From contig JAEOAD010000982.1 in assembly GCA_036365145.1 (NCBI GenBank), forward strand, positions 8,272,001-8,336,000: a stretch of DNA of 64,000 nt, in the 5' to 3' direction. Positions 20,098-30,236 of this stretch are shown here, one piece after another. The position numbers and the translations under genes are program-made. This stretch comes from Orientallactaga sibirica (lineage: Eukaryota > Chordata > Mammalia > Rodentia > Dipodidae). Each line of letters opens with the position of its first letter. Within the stretch, counting starts at the first letter, position 1. The notes under the pieces were generated by a model. The model had not been told where the DNA came from, did no database searches, and was given only the letters and a program-made list of their open reading frames with translations.

Positions 20098-20204
20098 TGT
20101 CAGGCTACCATTTAACTGACTTTTTTTCTTATTTAGACAGAACACTAGCACTTGTTGCTGAATGAATGAATGAATGCCTGCATACTCTACATACATGTAA
20201 TTTA

Positions 20205-20320
20205 GGGCTGTCAGATAAAATACAGGATATCTTAATAAATTGGAATTTCAGATAAACAAATAATGATTTTAAATATAAGTATGTATATTTAACACAGATA
20301 CATGTAAGACAAGGCTACCT
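20205..20320 (+). mobile_element. Old palindromic repeat, left arm
   Basis: 'gtcagataaaatacaggata' and 'aatttcagataaac' form an element whose reverse complement ('gtttatctgaaatt') lies at 20661. It recurs at 43.33 kb. It resembles a mammal-wide palindromic DNA-transposon-type repeat. Family name not assigned. Confidence 0.5.
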
Positions 20321-20344
20321 TTTAGTCATTGTAAAAAAAAAAAT

Positions 20345-20505
20345 CTATGAGGCTAAGCATGGTAGTGTACATCTTTAATCCCAGCACTCGTGGGAGGCAG
20401 AGATAGGAGGAGCACCATGCGTTCAAGGCCACCCTGAGACTACATAGTGAATTCCAGGTCAGCCTGGGCTAGAGCGAGACCCTATATTGGAAAACCAAAA
20501 ATCTA
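20345..20505 (+). mobile_element. B1-type SINE
   Basis: 'gctaagcatggtagtgtaca' to 'gcgagaccctatattgg'. Inserted between the two arms of the palindromic repeat. Confidence 0.9.
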
Positions 20506-20639
20506 AAAAAAATTTTTTTTTAACTTTATGAAATGCCCTTCTGGGTCTAGACCTCCTTATGCAATCAGGATTATAAGGAGAAACAAGCTTAACAACCCAA
20601 CAAATTTGTAGTATTAGTAGAAAAGAGGGAGCATGATTA

Positions 20640-20700
20640 CATTGAAAAACTACTGACTTGCCGTTTATCTGAAATTCAAACTTAACAGGCATTATCTCTA
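20640..20700 (-). mobile_element. Old palindromic repeat, right arm
   Basis: 'gtttatctgaaattcaaact' is the reverse complement of the left-arm core. Confidence 0.5.
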
Positions 20701-21026
20701 ATCCTCTCTCTTCTCACCACTTTCCAGATGAAGAACCAGCTTCAGAGCCTCCTCAACATGTCGGCTCCCTTCTCTTCTAATGGCATCCCTACTGTGCTCA
20801 GGTATCTGGCCCCTCCCCACAACCAGGGCCTGATTCCCAATTAGTCTCAGTCTATCCATATGCTGCTAGGGGAAAAAAAAAAAAGCTTACCACCCATGTC
20901 TCTTCTGGGTAAACAAGGAAGTACCCTGATTGCCAAGGGAAGCCATTTTGTGACTAAGAAGAAAATAAGCTTTAGGTCAATACACACTGAGTCAGGGAAA
21001 GTTGAAAAATAGAAAGGGAAAATAAA
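20701..21026. other. Non-repetitive stretch
   Basis: Contains a 74-bp segment (20730-20803) bounded by an acceptor-like 'ctcaccactttccag' and a donor-like 'ctcag|gtatct'. No protein similarity recognised. Probably chance. Confidence 0.35.
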
Positions 21027-21039
21027 GAGTAGAATTTTT

Positions 21040-21281
21040 TTAAGTTTCTAAATTTTATTTATTTGTTTGCAAGTAGAAAGGGAAGGAGAGAAAGATAGAA
21101 GAGAGAAAGAGAGAGAGAGAGAAAATGGCTGTACCCTTAGGGCCTCTTGCCACTGCAAATGAACTCCAGATTCATGCGCCACCCTGTGCATCTGGCTTTA
21201 CGTGGGTACTGGGGGATCGAACCTCGGTCCTTTGGCTTTGCAGGCAAGCTCTTTTAACCATCGAGCCATCTCTCCCACCCA
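21040..21281 (-). mobile_element. DIP-type SINE (first of stacked pair)
   Basis: Reverse DIP with GA tract and 'gagccatctctcccaccc' head. Flanked by 'agagtagaatt' (21027) and 'agagtagattctt' (21282). Confidence 0.92.
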
Positions 21282-21299
21282 GAGTAGATTCTTTTGTTT

Positions 21300-21525
21300 T
21301 AAAGTTTTTTAAAAAAAATTATTCATTTACTTATTAGAGACAGAGAAAAGGAGAAAGAGAGAAAAAAAATAGGCGCATCAGGGCCTCCAGCCACTGCAAA
21401 CAAACTCCAGACACATGTGCCACCTTGTGCATCTGGTTTACGTGGGTGCTGGGGAATTGAGCCTCGAACCAGAGTCCTTAGGCTTCACAGGCCAGTGCTT
21501 AACCACTAAGCCATCTCTCCAGCCC
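21300..21525 (-). mobile_element. DIP-type SINE (second of stacked pair)
   Basis: Reverse DIP ending 'agccatctctccagcccc', followed by a third copy of the target 'agagtagattctt' at 21528. Confidence 0.92.
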
Positions 21526-22773
21526 CAAGAGTAGATTCTTGATGATACCATTGATTTGCCCAATTAAACATATTTTGCCTTTTCCTAATGTTTAACACAT
21601 TTTGAGTCACATTTTTGTATTGGATGCTGCCAGTGGTGAGGGAACTAAGACATGGCTCCACACTGCCACCCTCAGCAGCCTGAGGACTTCGCCTAGACTT
21701 TTAGGGACCTCACCTAAGGCAAACCCAGAATTCATGACCTCGACACAGAAAAGACAGTCAGGAAGAACCAGTATGAAACAGAGCTGGAGAATTTATTAAT
21801 TAACAATATTAGGACACTCGAGAAGAAAGCCCATCCAAGAGCGTAGATGGGGGCTTCTGAAAGACAGTCACATGGGAAAGGAATAAAATATACACAAGTG
21901 TGGGTCTGGGCTTCTCAAGGGACACTAGCAATTAAGTCTTAGCATTAGTCAGCTATACCATTTTGGTGACTCTCAAGTTACATCTCAAAAGGTTGTTGTA
22001 AAATCTGTTTTTGTGTTTCCTTTCTTTCTCTCTCTTTTTGATAAGTGAAATTATAGGGTAGTCCTGGAGATGCCTTAAATGGAATTATGATCTGATAAGG
22101 TAAAATAGGATGACACTAGAGTGACACAAGGGTTTTAGTACATGTCCTTTTCCTGTAAATGGAGTTTCTGGTGCGAGTCCTAGACAATTGCAGGTTACAG
22201 CTGGGAAGGGAGAAAGGCCTTCAGCAGCTGTTCATTGTGCTCAAATTCTGCTTTGCTGCTGGCTAGGGGCTTCAACCACACTCCAGGTCAGGGGCTCCTT
22301 CTCCCTTCTCATAGCCCCACATTTTCCTGTCTTTATCCTGCCTGAGATACCACAGAAGCATCTTGCTACAGATGTCAAAACCCTTGAGTGCTACTCATCA
22401 GGGCCCTCACTAGTAAATAAACAAGTTGTAATCAAGATGTAAGACATGAAGGGATTATGGTCAATTACAGTATGTTCATGCATTAAAATTTCCAATTAAA
22501 TTTTTTAAAGATTTAAGACATCTTTATCCTGGGTATCTATGGGACATATCTAAAAACTAAATAAACTTTATTTATTGATTGTCAAAAAAAAGCATTTAAG
22601 AAATAACCATGTGGGCTTAAAATTCATATTGCAACCAGGAGCTGCTAAAAACTGAAAGAATCAAATCAGTGCATAAATTTTGTTACATTTGTAGTATTTG
22701 AAGGAAGAGGTGAATGTTTAGTAATTCCGTGACCCTATTCTGAGCTCAAATCAGACTGTCAAATCTTACATGC
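21526..22773. other. Non-repetitive stretch
   Basis: About 1.2 kb with no recognised repeat or exon. Confidence 0.45.
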
Positions 22774-23214
22774 TGTTATTTAAGGTTCTGGAGTGACCAC
22801 GACCACGCAGACCACTCTGAGGCAAAGATAAAAGCTTTTATTCAGGAAAAACATGAGCTGCCAAGACTGACTCTCAAGAGAGGAGCACAGCCCATCTGAG
22901 CTTCAGGTATTGGGCTTTATAGGGCTTTTCATTTGGGGGAAGGTGAGGAAGGGAAAAAGCTGAATAAAAAAGGTCCACTAGGGGATATCTTGGATAGCCA
23001 GGCTGTGACACCAGACCAGTGACCAGGTGACTTATAAGATAATGGGACAGGAAACCATGACCTGGGGGCATTTTTAGGCAAGGAAGGGATAATGGCTGGT
23101 TGGTTTCTTGAGGAATTCAGATAATCTGGTTCCTTGTCTCTATCACCATCCTGTTGTCCTTGGTGACTCCATTTTTGGAAGCCTGTCCAACCTATCATGT
23201 ACCATACCAAAACA
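22774..23214 (-). mobile_element. Solo LTR with TATA box and poly(A) signal
   Basis: On the minus strand this has LTR architecture: a TATA box ('ccctataaagccc', plus 22914-22926), then about 75 bases later a poly(A) signal ('ctgaataaaagc', plus 22837-22842), then a U5-like 'ctttgcctcagagtggtctg'. The proposed ends are TGTT and AACA inverted repeats at 22774 and 23211-23214. No internal sequence or second LTR is seen, and no clear target-site duplication. ERV class not assigned; it looks class I or II rather than MaLR. Confidence 0.7.
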
Positions 23215-23229
23215 GAAAATAAATACAAA

Positions 23230-23380
23230 TAAAAATCAAGCATAGTGGTATAGCCTGTGATTCCAAAACATGGGAGTCAAAGGAAAAAGGATCCCAGCAA
23301 TTTGAAGGCCAGCCTGATCTATATAACAAGTTCCAGGCCATCCAAGTCTATAAAGTGAGTTGCTGTCTCAAATCCAAAAC
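23230..23380 (+). mobile_element. Old B1-related SINE
   Basis: 'gcctgtgattccaaaacatg', 'gaaggccagcctgatctata'. Strongly diverged. Confidence 0.65.
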
Positions 23381-23407
23381 AAAGCAAAGAATAAAAATAA
23401 AAGTTAC

Positions 23408-23565
23408 TTAGCCAGGTGTGGTGTCACACGCCTTTAATCACAGCCTTAGGGAACGCTGATGTGGAAGGATCACTATAAATTCAAGGCAGCATAAGACTAC
23501 ATAGTGAATTCCAGGTCAGCCTGGGCTAGAGCAAGACCCTACCTCAAAAAACCAAAATAAATAAA
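23408..23565 (+). mobile_element. B1-type SINE
   Basis: 'gccaggtgtggtgtcacacg' to 'gcaagaccctacctcaaaaa'. Confidence 0.9.
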
Positions 23566-23569
23566 ATAA

Positions 23570-23950
23570 AGTGTGTACTGGGGTGCCCAACTGGCGGGCA
23601 TAGCCTGGGATTATCAAAACTGACTCTTGAATTTGTTTGCCCAAGAGTGGGCTAGCTGCTTTTGAGAGCAGAGCCTAAGAAGCAAAAGTAGTCCTTGGAG
23701 TTGTTTACCTGGGAGTAGGCTGGATGCTTCTAGGAGCAGAGCCTGAGGGAAAGAACTGAACCTTGGAGTCCTTTAAAGATGAACCTGCTGCTTCTGATGT
23801 TGCTGCTGCTGTGATGTTTCTGCAGCTGTAGCTTCTGCGGACAGACACTTGGCATTTTTTTATTGAACAGCCACAAAATAGTAATAGGGGAACAAGTTGG
23901 ACATTGCATGAGCAAAGGGCAAGGAACTTTTTGACTTCGAATAATCTTTT
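23570..23950. other. Unassigned segment with internal near-repeats
   Basis: Two related sentences of sequence follow each other: 'gagcagagcctaagaagcaa' and 'gagcagagcctgagggaaag'. This suggests an LTR-type repeat of unknown family continuing to the 24.1-24.7 kb element. Confidence 0.35.
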
Positions 23951-23965
23951 AAATATTTGTTAAAG

Positions 23966-24112
23966 AGCCAGGCGTGGTGGCACACGCCTTTAATCCCAGC
24001 ACTGGGGAGGCAGAGGTAGGAGGATTGTCGTGAGTTCGAGGCCACCCTGAGACTACATAGTTAATTCCACGTCAGCCTGGGCCAGAGCGAGACCCCACCT
24101 CAAAAAACCAAT
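23966..24112 (+). mobile_element. B1-type SINE
   Basis: Near-consensus, 'gccaggcgtggtggcacacg'. Flanked by 'atatttgttaaag' on both sides (23953 and 24125), a clear TSD. Confidence 0.93.
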
Positions 24113-24124
24113 ATATATACATAT

Positions 24125-24725
24125 ATATTTGTTAAAGGAAGAGATCTAGAGGTATGACCTGTGGGACTCTGCTGATCCTGAATAGACACACGCACTCCAT
24201 TGACAAATGTAATCACACTAAGCCCACGTGTTGTCTTCAACAGATCTGTGGTCGTTCTGTGGGCAATATGTTACTGACCACATTGTCTTCAGTACTATGG
24301 CCAGCACTTCTCACGCATACACACTTGTTCTGGGTCAAGAATCTTACCAGGCCACTTGAGGAAATTGGGCAAAGAGCATAGCTGAAGACCAGTCATCATC
24401 TCAAACATTGTGTGTCAATATTGGTCCTCTGAGCTGTTCAGGCCAAATGTACATGAAGGCAGAGGAAAACTCATCACATTGCTTTAAGCGGTGCATTTCA
24501 TGGTTGTAAGATTGACTTCAGGGCAAAATACAAGGAAGGAAGTTAGCCAAAAGGCATCTCACAGCAATATTCTCAGAAAAGTTATTTGTAAGGTCCATAA
24601 GAAATACTCCCATAGTTCATTCCCATATTTCATTTTTATAGCTCATTTCCACAGTTTGTTCTTATAGTTCATTCCCATATTTCATTCTTATAGCTCGTTC
24701 CCACAGTTTGTTCTTACAGTTCTTT
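24125..24725 (+). mobile_element. Unclassified dispersed repeat, copy 1
   Basis: 'cttaccaggccacttgag', 'cagcaatattctca', 'gtaaggtcca' and repeated 'catagttcat/cccatatttcat' units also occur at 56.9-57.1 kb and 58.6-59.15 kb. Several hundred bases long and diverged between copies, so an interspersed element, perhaps LTR-derived. No coding capacity. Confidence 0.6.
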
Positions 24726-24727
24726 CC

Positions 24728-24918
24728 TACATTAGGACTGGAGAGAGAGCTCAGTAGATAAAGTGCTTGCCTTGCAAGCATGAGAACCTGAGTTTGCACT
24801 CTAGAACCCTTTTAATGCATACTGTAATCTCAGTGCTGGGGAGGTGAGGAGAGCAAATTTCTAGATTTCCTGGCCACCAGTCTAGCTTAATTAATGAGTT
24901 CTAGCCAATAAAAGACCC
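24728..24918 (+). mobile_element. B3-type SINE
   Basis: 'ggactggagagagagctcag', 'cttgccttgcaagcatgaga', 'ctaattaatgagttcta'-like middle. Truncated at 3'. Confidence 0.75.
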
Positions 24919-24925
24919 AAACACG

Positions 24926-25135
24926 GGCTAGAGCGATGGCTTAGTAGTTAAAGCGTTTGCCTGCAAAGCCGAAGGACCCAGGTTCGATTCCCCAGGACCC
25001 ACATTAGCCAGATGCACAAGGGGGCGCATGCATCTGGAGTTTGTTTGCAGTGGCTGGAGGCCCTGGTGCACACATTCTCTCTCTCCCCCTCTTTCTCTCT
25101 ATCAAATATATAAAAATAAAATATTTTTGAAAAAA
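24926..25135 (+). mobile_element. DIP-type SINE
   Basis: 'gggctagagcgatggcttag', B box 'ggttcgattcccc', 'gcatctggagtttgtttgca', CT tract, A-rich tail. Confidence 0.92.
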
Positions 25136-25146
25136 GACCCTAAATC

Positions 25147-25313
25147 AGGAGTGGTGGCACACACCTTTAATCCCAGTACTCGGGAGGCAGAGGTAGGAGG
25201 ATCACTGAGAGTTTGAGGCCACCCTGAGACCACATAGTTAATTCCAGGTCAGCCTGGACCAGAGTGAGACCCTACCTTGAATAAAAAGAAGGAAAAAGCC
25301 AAAAAAAAAAAAA
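25147..25313 (+). mobile_element. B1-type SINE
   Basis: 'ggagtggtggcacacacctt' to 'gagaccctaccttgaata', then poly(A). Confidence 0.9.
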
Positions 25314-25335
25314 AAGAGAGAGAGAGAGAGAGAGA
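25314..25335 (+). repeat. (GA)n microsatellite
   Basis: Short GA run at the B1 tail. Pairs of 'gacccaaacac' at 24914 and 25335 frame the DIP+B1 block as a target-site duplication. Confidence 0.85.
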
Positions 25336-25351
25336 CCCAAACACAAAAGAG

Positions 25352-25735
25352 CTGGATATGTGCTGGGAAGATGGCTCAATGAATAACACAATTGCCACTT
25401 AGGCCATGAGTACCTGAGTTTGATCCCCAGGCCCCATGTACAAAGCTGGAAGCTGTAGTGAGCTTCTGTAATCTCAGAATGCTGATGGCAAGATGGGAGG
25501 CAGAGACAGAATTCTCCTGAAGAACGAGATGAGCACAGCTAAGAATTGCAGAGTGAGAATTCAGAGAGTGAATAACCTACCTCACGTGAGGTGGAAAGCC
25601 AGGATCAACCAGAAACTTGCCCTCTCACCTCCACGTGCTTGCCATGGTATGTGTATGTCCATACACAGAAAGGAGAGAGAAGAAATAGAAAGCTGTAAAA
25701 AAAAACCCAGGTGGATATGCCTAAGGATGTCCTCT
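25352..25735 (+). mobile_element. B3-type SINE
   Basis: Head 'gtgctgggaagatggctcaa', 'gagtttgatccccaggcccc', body 'aatctcagaatgctgatgg', 3' end 'tgccctctcacctccacgtg'. Confidence 0.75.
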
Positions 25736-25736
25736 G

Positions 25737-25738
<2 letters not shown>

Positions 25739-25772
<34 letters not shown>
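25739..25772 (+). repeat. (CA)n microsatellite
   Basis: About 17 CA units at the B3 3' end, followed by poly(A). Confidence 0.95.
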
Positions 25773-25774
<2 letters not shown>

Positions 25775-25799
25775 GTAAAAAAAAAAAAAAAAATTATCA

Positions 25800-26190
25800 T
25801 TTGGGAAAATGTCATTTTAGAAATTCAAGTCCACTGCTTAATTGTGAACATTAAAGTCTCCACCCCATCCTCCAGGTACTAAGTTTAACCACAAACAGTA
25901 TGGAAATGTCAGCCTCAATACTTTAACCAAATTTCTTCTACACATTTAACAAATTTTAAATTGCAATCGTGTCTTTTTAAAAACCTTCTAAGATACACCT
26001 TTTCTGAACAAGTGAGCTGTCTCTATGCTGTGCCCTAGCACCATCATAGACAATAAAATTTAACAAGAGAGCTATAAATAGTAACAAAGCCCTAATGCTT
26101 CCTGAGAGCCTAGTAGATGAAAAAACAAAACAAATTTTTCAAAACAATCATACCAAAGGTGCGTATTTTCCCTCCTCCCCCCCTTCCCCT
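25800..26190. other. Non-repetitive spacer
   Basis: No feature recognised. Confidence 0.4.
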
Positions 26191-26194
26191 TCAG

Positions 26195-26812
26195 AACTTT
26201 TTATTTCCATTTAGTCTCTTTTTAATTTTCATTTTTACTTTTTGAGGGTGAGGTATTGCTAGGCACAGCAAGGTCATGGATATCAAGGCCAATTTCTGTC
26301 TGGGCCATTGTGACCTGGACCCTTCCTTTGGCTCTTCCATTCTATGTATGATCTGGAGGGTGGCAGAGATGTTTCAGTGCAACTTCTCCATCCCTTCTTC
26401 TCAGCACTAATCTTCCCAGTGGTCATCGCCATCTGCCTCTCTCAAGTAGCATTAATATTGAATTGAGCATTAAGGTAGTATTTTCCGGGCAGCTTGGTGG
26501 GAATAGCATATACATTTAGATAAGGGCATGCTTTATACCCCTAAGGCTTATGACCTTACCTACCATAGACTTTACTTAGGTTTTTCAGTACCAGGTATGT
26601 ATTCCCTAGAGAGGGCCTTCAGTCCAATTATAGAGCAGTTGGTTAAAGACATGCCACTATTGCAGTTGGTTCAGTCTTTGGGCCTGTCTGGCCAAATTTG
26701 AATATTCAGCGTCCACTGTTTTCACTGCTGATGACTTCTGTCTCCCATACTCTGCATGCAGTGCAGCTTTTTCCAGCTTTCAGTTGGCTGGTCTACAGGG
26801 AGAAGGACAAAT
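26195..26812 (-). mobile_element. L1 3'UTR, reverse
   Basis: 'tttttgagggtgaggtattg', 'gtcatggatatcaaggccaa', 'ggccttcagtccaattatag', 'gacatgccactattgcag' are the reverse of the L1 3'UTR sequence also found at 47.2 and 53.2 kb. Confidence 0.7.
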
Positions 26813-26845
26813 TTTCAAATCTATTTTTATTTATTTATTTTTCAT

Positions 26846-26980
26846 TTTTGGTTTTTTGAGGTAAGGTCTCACTCTAGCCCAGGGTGACCTGGAATTTACT
26901 ATGTAGTCTCAGGGTGGCCTCAAACTTACAGCAATCCTCTTACCTCTGCCTCTCAAGTGCTTTGATTATAGGTATGCACT
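26846..26980 (-). mobile_element. B1-type SINE, 5'-truncated
   Basis: Reverse copy, ends early at 'gattataggtatgcact'. Confidence 0.88.
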
Positions 26981-27094
26981 GGGACTGAAGAGATGGCTTA
27001 GTGGTTAAGGCGCATGCCTGTGAAACCTAAGGACCCCAGTTAAATTCTCTAGGTCCCACGTAAGCCAGATGCACACGGTGGCGCATGAATTTGG
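26981..27094 (+). mobile_element. DIP-type SINE, 3'-truncated
   Basis: Head and first half only ('gactgaagagatggcttagt' to 'gcacacggtggcgcatgaat'). Breaks off without a tail. Confidence 0.88.
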
Positions 27095-27211
27095 TGAGAT
27101 GTACTAAAAGTAATAAAATGGGTGTACCTTTCATTTTCTACTTTTAGTGTCAGACCTAATTCAATGCAATTTTACAGGCTTTTATAAGAAATCTTGGAAT
27201 TCTGGGACTAC

Positions 27212-27360
27212 CACCCAAAACCAAGTATAGTGATAGACAGCTGTAATCTCAGCACTTGAGAAGTACAAGCAAGAGGATCAGAAGTTCAAGGGCATCCCCT
27301 GCTACATAACAAATTCAATGCCAGCCTGGGATGCATGATACCTTGTCTTCAAAACAAAAA
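27212..27360 (+). mobile_element. Old B1-related SINE
   Basis: 'gctgtaatctcagcacttga', 'tgccagcctgggatgcatga'. Diverged. Confidence 0.7.
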
Positions 27361-27362
27361 GT

Positions 27363-27449
27363 GGGGCTAGAGATGGTTCAGTGGGTAAGAGTGCTTGCTA
27401 TGCACACATGAGGATTTGAGTTCCATCCACATAAAAAGGCCATGCATGA
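27363..27449 (+). mobile_element. B3-type SINE, first part (split)
   Basis: 'ggggctagagatggttcagt' head to 'aaaaaggccatgcatg'. Resumes after the inserted B1. Confidence 0.78.
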
Positions 27450-27583
27450 GCCGGGCGTGGTGGCTCACGCCTTTAATCCCAGCACTTGGGAGGCAGAGGT
27501 AGGAGGATTGCCAAGAGTTTGAGGCCACCCCGAGACTACATAGTGAATTCCAGGTCAGCCTGGACCAGAGTGAGACCCTACCT

Positions 27584-27614
<31 letters not shown>
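27450..27614 (+). mobile_element. B1-type SINE inserted in a B3
   Basis: Near-consensus with a poly(A) of about 35. The TSD 'aaaaggccatgcatg' lies at both ends. Confidence 0.94.
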
Positions 27615-27621
<7 letters not shown>

Positions 27622-27866
27622 CATGCATGCCTGTGACCCCAGCACTTAGGGGAGAAGAGACAGACAGGAGAATTATTGGGGTTGCTGGTCAATCAATGTG
27701 ACAAAAACAACAGCAGTTCCAGATTCAGTGAGAGACTCCATCTCAAGGAAATATAAAATGGAAGAGTGACAGAGAAGGACACCAACTTTTCTGACTTCCA
27801 CATGCATGCACATGGGGTACATGCATTTGTGTGCACATGTGCTCACAGGTGTGTGAGCTCACCAGC
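27615..27866 (+). mobile_element. B3-type SINE, second part (split)
   Basis: 'cctgtgaccccagcacttag' to 'ttctgacttccacatgcatg'. Confidence 0.75.
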
Positions 27867-27870
27867 ATGT

Positions 27871-27903
<33 letters not shown>
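27867..27903 (+). repeat. (CA)n microsatellite
   Basis: About 16 CA units at the B3 3' end. Confidence 0.94.
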
Positions 27904-27905
<2 letters not shown>

Positions 27906-27919
27906 TAGAAACACAAAAC

Positions 27920-28165
27920 AGGGCTGGAGAGATGGCTTAGCAGGTAAGGCACTTGCCTGCGAAGCCTAAGAATGCATGTTTGAATCTCCATGTCCCATGT
28001 AGTCAGATGCAGTGACACAAGCATGCAATGTCACACTTGCACACAAGGGGGCATATGCTCCTGGAGTTCATTCACAGTGGCTAAAAGGCCCTGGTACACT
28101 CATTTTCTTCCTCTCTCTCTCTCTCCCTCTTTCTCTCTCTTTCCCTAAAATAATAATAATAATGC
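27920..28165 (+). mobile_element. DIP-type SINE, long-body subfamily
   Basis: Has the 'gcagtgacacaagcatgcaa' insert, CT tract and an (AAT)n tail. Confidence 0.92.
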
Positions 28166-28256
28166 CCCTCATCCATAATAAATAAAAGATACAAGGTGAT
28201 AAAGGTCGGGTTGTGTTGCTGCAACTCAGGCCAAAGCTCTAGAACTTCCCAGACGT

Positions 28257-28604
28257 TGTGGTTGGTTCCTATTTATTGTTTCTGGGACAAAACACCCAAC
28301 CAAAAGCAGCTGATGGGAGGAAAGGGTTTATTTTGGCTTCAGTCTCAAAAGGAAGCATCATGATAGCAGGGAAAAGATGGCAGGGCAGAGGCTGGGCATC
28401 ACCTTCTTGCCAATCTCAAGTGGACAACAGCAGCAGGAGAGTGAATAGAGTTCTGGCAAGGGGGAACTGGCTATAACACCCTTAATCCCACCCCCAGAAA
28501 TATACCTCCTCCAGCAAGGCTCCCCCTCTCAACATCTGGGGACCAAGTATTCAGAACATATGAGATGAGTTTTTGGGCAGGCTTCTGATTCAAATCACCA
28601 CACA
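28257..28604 (-). mobile_element. MaLR-type solo LTR
   Basis: Reverse LTR with TGTG/CACA termini. The middle shares 'ctggctataac', 'aaaataaaccctttcctccc' (minus) and the overall order with the LTRs at 4.6-6.7 kb, so a related ERVL-MaLR family. No matching 5-bp flanks seen. Confidence 0.75.
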
Positions 28605-28653
28605 ACTTTTGTGTTACTCCCCTTCCTTCCACAGGGGTTGACCCTAAAGGCAT

Positions 28654-28718
28654 ATTTTATTTTATTTTATTTTATTTTATTTTATTTTAATTTATTTTAT
28701 TTTATTTATTTTTATTTA
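28654..28718 (+). repeat. (TTTTA)n microsatellite
   Basis: About ten TTTTA units with two interruptions. Confidence 0.93.
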
Positions 28719-28779
28719 CACCATTCTAGAACTCTCTCATTCTTTAAGGTATATGGAGACAAAATAACTGGGTATTGAC

Positions 28780-29393
28780 ATATGTGGTCTTTGTTTCCAG
28801 TTTATCACATCAGGAATCTTTGCAGTAATGCTACAGAAGAAGTAAAGGCATATTTTAATATAAACTTGTGTGTCTATCATAGAGTTTGCTTTCTGGAGAA
28901 CTGTTGGGCATTGCTAAACACAGGCTGGGCTGTTGAACATGGCCAGGGACCTTGGGCTGTGGGGGTTGCAGCCGGCTTTATAGTTGGGAACCCACTCTGG
29001 CAACAGAACTGGCCCTCCCTTCTCTCAAGGTCGTAGTGTAACCTATCTTGGCCCAGAGTGGGCAGAACCAGCAGTCCCTCCTCCCATCCCAAAAGCACCT
29101 GAACATTTCCAGAGTCAGGTTTTGCATGCCCCACAGTTCCTGACCTTGTGGATAGCTGCCCAAGAGACCCTTATAAACAGTCTCCCTGCAGCTGTAGCCA
29201 TCCAATATGCAGCTGAAGTCACATAGCTTTTCCCGCCATTTCTGTTATCTCCCATGCAGCATCTCCCTCCCAACTTCTGCCCTCCAACAACAGCCAATTA
29301 GATAGCAACCCATGAACCTATGTATCCAATCACGTTATAGTCTGTATGTGCCTTCTCAACCTTTCACAAGTGTTTATGAACACACTCTCCTTT
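28780..29393 (+). other. Possible old LTR, first part
   Basis: CT-rich sequence with 'gacccttataaacagtctcc' (TATA-like) and later 'gaataagcaagagag' (29834) beyond two inserted SINEs. This order fits an LTR but the family is not recognised. Confidence 0.35.
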
Positions 29394-29626
29394 TTTAAAA
29401 TATTTTATTTATTTATTGGAGAGAGAGAGAGAGAGATACAGAAATAGGCAGGTAGAGAGAGAGAGAGAGAATGGGCACACCATGGCCTCCAGCCACTGCA
29501 AACAAACTCCAGATGCCTGCACCCCCTTGTTCATCTGGCTTACGTGGGCTCTGGAGAATCAAGCCTCGAACCGGGGTCCTTAGGCTTCACAGGCAAGCGC
29601 TTAACCACTAAGCCATCTCTCCAGCC
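29394..29626 (-). mobile_element. DIP-type SINE (first of stacked pair)
   Basis: Reverse DIP between two copies of 'cacactctcctt' (29384 and 29628). Confidence 0.93.
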
Positions 29627-29636
29627 CCCACACTCT

Positions 29637-29639
<3 letters not shown>

Positions 29640-29675
<36 letters not shown>

Positions 29676-29817
29676 GTTTTGCGAGGTAGGGTCTCACTCT
29701 GGTCCAGGCTGACCTGGAATTCACTATGTAGTCTCAGGGTGGCCTTGAACTCACGGCAATCCTCCTACCTCTGCCTCCCGAGTGCTGGGATTAAAGGCGT
29801 GCGCCACCACGCCCGGC
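29640..29817 (-). mobile_element. B1-type SINE (second of stacked pair)
   Basis: Reverse B1 with about 35 T, ending 'caccacgcccggct', followed by a third copy of 'cacactctcctttt' (29820). Confidence 0.94.
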
Positions 29818-29833
29818 TCCACACTCTCCTTTT

Positions 29834-30000
29834 GAATAAGCAAGAGAGTGCTCTCCATCAGATCGTCTCCCGGGTAGTTCATTGCCTGCTGCATTCACCT
29901 ACTCCAAGACCAGCTCCTCCTGGGCCCAGGACATCGGTGGCCAACGATCCCTGGGAACAGTGAGGACCCACAGGGAACCTAACATGTGACAGTCTTTGTT
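29834..30000 (+). other. Possible old LTR, second part
   Basis: Continues the unit broken by the two SINEs. Contains 'ggtggccaacgatccctggg', loosely like sequence just after an LTR. Weak. Confidence 0.3.
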
Positions 30001-30002
30001 TT

Positions 30003-30236
30003 TTTTCTTTTTTGTTTTGTTTTGAGACAAAGTCATATATATATTCCAAGCTGGCCTCGAATCTACTCTGTAACTAAAGATGACCTTGAACTCCTGATCT
30101 TCCTGCTTCTACCTCATTAGTGCTAGGATTACAGGTACGTGCCACCACCTTAGGTTTATTCAGTGCTGGGAATTGAACCCAGGGCTTTGTGCATGCTAGG
30201 CAAACACTCTACCAACTAAACTACATCCCCAGCCCA
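30003..30236 (-). mobile_element. B4-type SINE (B1+ID composite)
   Basis: Reverse B1 part ('ttgagacaaagtcatat' to 'cgtgccaccacctt'), then reverse ID part ('gaattgaacccagggctttg' to 'aaactacatccccagccc'). Confidence 0.85.

Noticed and set aside
20730..20803. 74-bp plus-strand segment between acceptor-like and donor-like sites
   Set aside because: Only one of three frames is open, no protein match was recognised, and such pairs are expected by chance in 64 kb.
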